A model generated the notes under the pieces. The model was not told the origin of the DNA. It ran no database searches and was given only the letters and a program-made list of their open reading frames with translations. 64,000 bases of DNA from Pseudoclavibacter chungangensis. Its GTDB lineage: Bacteria; Actinomycetota; Actinomycetes; Actinomycetales; Microbacteriaceae. Numbering within the stretch: the first letter of the stretch is position 1; every line of letters begins with the position of its first letter. The translations under genes were made by a program, and so were the position numbers. Below are positions 62,975 through 64,000 of this stretch, piece after piece. The stretch is from the NCBI RefSeq assembly GCF_013410545.1, contig NZ_JACCFV010000001.1:1922001-1986000 (forward strand), read 5' to 3'.

Positions 62975-64000
62975 TCAGCGCCGGGCGGGCGCCGGCGCCC
63001 CGATGCGGAGCGTGGGCAGGCCGAGCGAGAGGCCGCCCGTTCCGGCGGATGACGGCACCCCGCACGAGTCGGCCTGCGCACGGTCCCACGCGTCGCCGGC
63101 CCGAGTCCGACGGACGGGCGGAGCCGCGCCGGACGGATCGTCGGCGAGCAGGTGCGAGGGCGCGGCGTAGGAGATCCGAACCGTGACGACGTCCCCCGGC
63201 CGGGGCGCGGCGGCGTCCTCGGGGAACGAGAAGTGCACGAGCCGGTTGTCCTCGGCCCGACCCGTGAGCCGGTGGGTCGTGCCGTCCTTGCGCCCCTCGT
63301 GGCTCGCGACCATGACCTCCTGCGTGGAACCGACGAGGGAGCGGTTCTCCTCGAGGCCGATGCGGTTCTGCAGTGCGACGAGGCGCTCGTAGCGTTCCTG
63401 GACGACGTGCTTCGGCACCTGGCCGTCCATCGTCGCGGCGGGCGTCCCCGGGCGGACGGAGTACTGGAACGTGAACGCGTTCGCGAACCGCGAAGCCTCG
63501 ACGACCCGCAGCGTCTCCTCGAAGTCCTCGTCCGTCTCGCCGGGGAACCCGACGATGATGTCGGTCGAGATCGCCGCGTGCGGCATGTGCTCGCGGACGC
63601 GCTCGAGGATGCCGAGGAACTTCTTCGATCGGTACGACCGTCGCATGGCCTTCAGGACGCGGTCGGACCCGGATTGGAGTGGCATGTGCAGCTGGGGCAT
63701 GACGTTCGGCGTCTCCGCCATGGCGAGGATCACGTCGTCGGTGAACGCCGCGGGGTGTGGGCTCGTGAACCGGACGCGTTCCAGCCCCTCGACGCCGCCC
63801 ATCGTGCGGAGCAGTTTGCCGAACGCGAGCCGATCGCCGAACTCGACGCCGTAGGAGTTGACGTTCTGCCCGAGGAGGGTGACCTCGATGGCACCGTCGT
63901 CGACGAGGGCCTGCACCTCCGCGAGCACGTCCCCGGGGCGCCGGTCCTTCTCCTTGCCACGAAGTGACGGCACGATGCAGAACGTGCACGTGTTGTTGCA
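62975..64000 (-). CDS. miaB: tRNA-2-methylthio-N6-dimethylallyladenosine synthase (N-terminus outside window)
   Basis: 341 residues are visible; the gene runs off the right edge, so about 150-170 N-terminal residues with the first cluster are missing. The window's last codons encode the radical SAM motif CNNTCTFC. Then come [67 protein letters not shown], and the TRAM domain near residues ~240-290. The ~45-residue C-terminal tail is Pro/Ala/Arg-rich. It adds methylthio to i6A37 in tRNA. Confidence 0.95.
   Translation of the reverse strand, partial: CNNTCTFCIVPSLRGKEKDRRPGDVLAEVQALVDDGAIEVTLLGQNVNSYGVEFGDRLAFGKLLRTMGGVEGLERVRFTSPHPAAFTDDVILAMAETPNVMPQLHMPLQSGSDRVLKAMRRSYRSKKFLGILERVREHMPHAAISTDIIVGFPGETDEDFEETLRVVEASRFANAFTFQYSVRPGTPAATMDGQVPKHVVQERYERLVALQNRIGLEENRSLVGSTQEVMVASHEGRKDGTTHRLTGRAEDNRLVHFSFPEDAAAPRPGDVVTVRISYAAPSHLLADDPSGAAPPVRRTRAGDAWDRAQADSCGVPSSAGTGGLSLGLPTLRIGAPAPARR

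Overview
The window is 64 kb of GC-rich bacterial chromosome that looks like core genome from an actinobacterium, most likely a member of the Micrococcales close to Microbacteriaceae. The reasons are the very high GC coding bias, GTG starts and ATGA/GTGA gene overlaps, the gluABCD transporter order, lexA divergent from a LysM gene, a PriA-like hisA, the sufS-sufU pair, a long (487 aa) GAPDH, and the block tyrS / TPR / HAD / small ORF / tlyA / nadK / recN / pyrG / NUDIX / xerD / parA / scpAB / rluB / tyrA / cmk / der. That block is the gene order I recall from Mycobacterium tuberculosis and relatives. I see no transposase, phage, CRISPR or defence island. I therefore do not claim an undescribed system; the interesting signals are regulatory and compositional.

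Layout. 1-2.2 kb: a 5'-truncated sugar phosphate isomerase, a GntR/UTRA repressor facing it, and a small unknown protein. 2.2-3.7 kb: GAPDH. 3.9-11.4 kb (minus strand): parA-scpA-scpB-rluB-tyrA-cmk-der, tightly overlapped, joining chromosome segregation, rRNA modification and ribosome assembly. 11.5-13.3 kb (plus strand): a CPBP membrane protease and an AlkA glycosylase sit inside that otherwise collinear block. 13.3-24.6 kb (minus): xerD, NUDIX hydrolase, pyrG, recN, nadK, tlyA, a 75-aa protein, a HAD phosphatase and a 983-aa TPR-like protein with a repeat-rich RG-type arm. 24.7-30.5 kb (minus): a complete 16S-23S-5S rRNA operon without spacer tRNAs, with candidate tandem promoters, a 23S processing stem and a terminator. 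30.6-40.3 kb (minus): tyrS, alkyladenine glycosylase, argH, lipA, lipB, argF, argB, argJ, argC. 40.4-42.2 kb (plus): sufS-sufU. 42.3-46 kb (minus): pheS-pheT. 46.2-49.8 kb (plus): the glutamate-type ABC importer gluABCD. 49.8-52 kb (minus): TrmH-type methyltransferase and infC-rpmI-rplT. 52.3-56.8 kb: a small DUF1844-like gene, then (minus) hisC-hisB-hisH-hisA-SseB-like. 56.9-58.2 kb: the SOS pair divS-like/lexA. 58.3-64 kb: hflX, a methyltransferase, then (minus) miaB-miaA and dapF-lipoprotein.

Two themes recur. First, at least eleven genes have a TANNNT hexamer ending 6-8 nt before the start codon and no Shine-Dalgarno sequence, the signature of leaderless transcripts. Second, two RNA-related proteins (the TPR-like protein and the RluB-type pseudouridine synthase) carry long Gly/Arg/Asp-rich disordered arms, one built from eight 51-bp tandem repeats. 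infC begins with a rare ATC codon behind a good ribosome binding site. The SOS locus has an almost perfect promoter overlapped by a LexA box.
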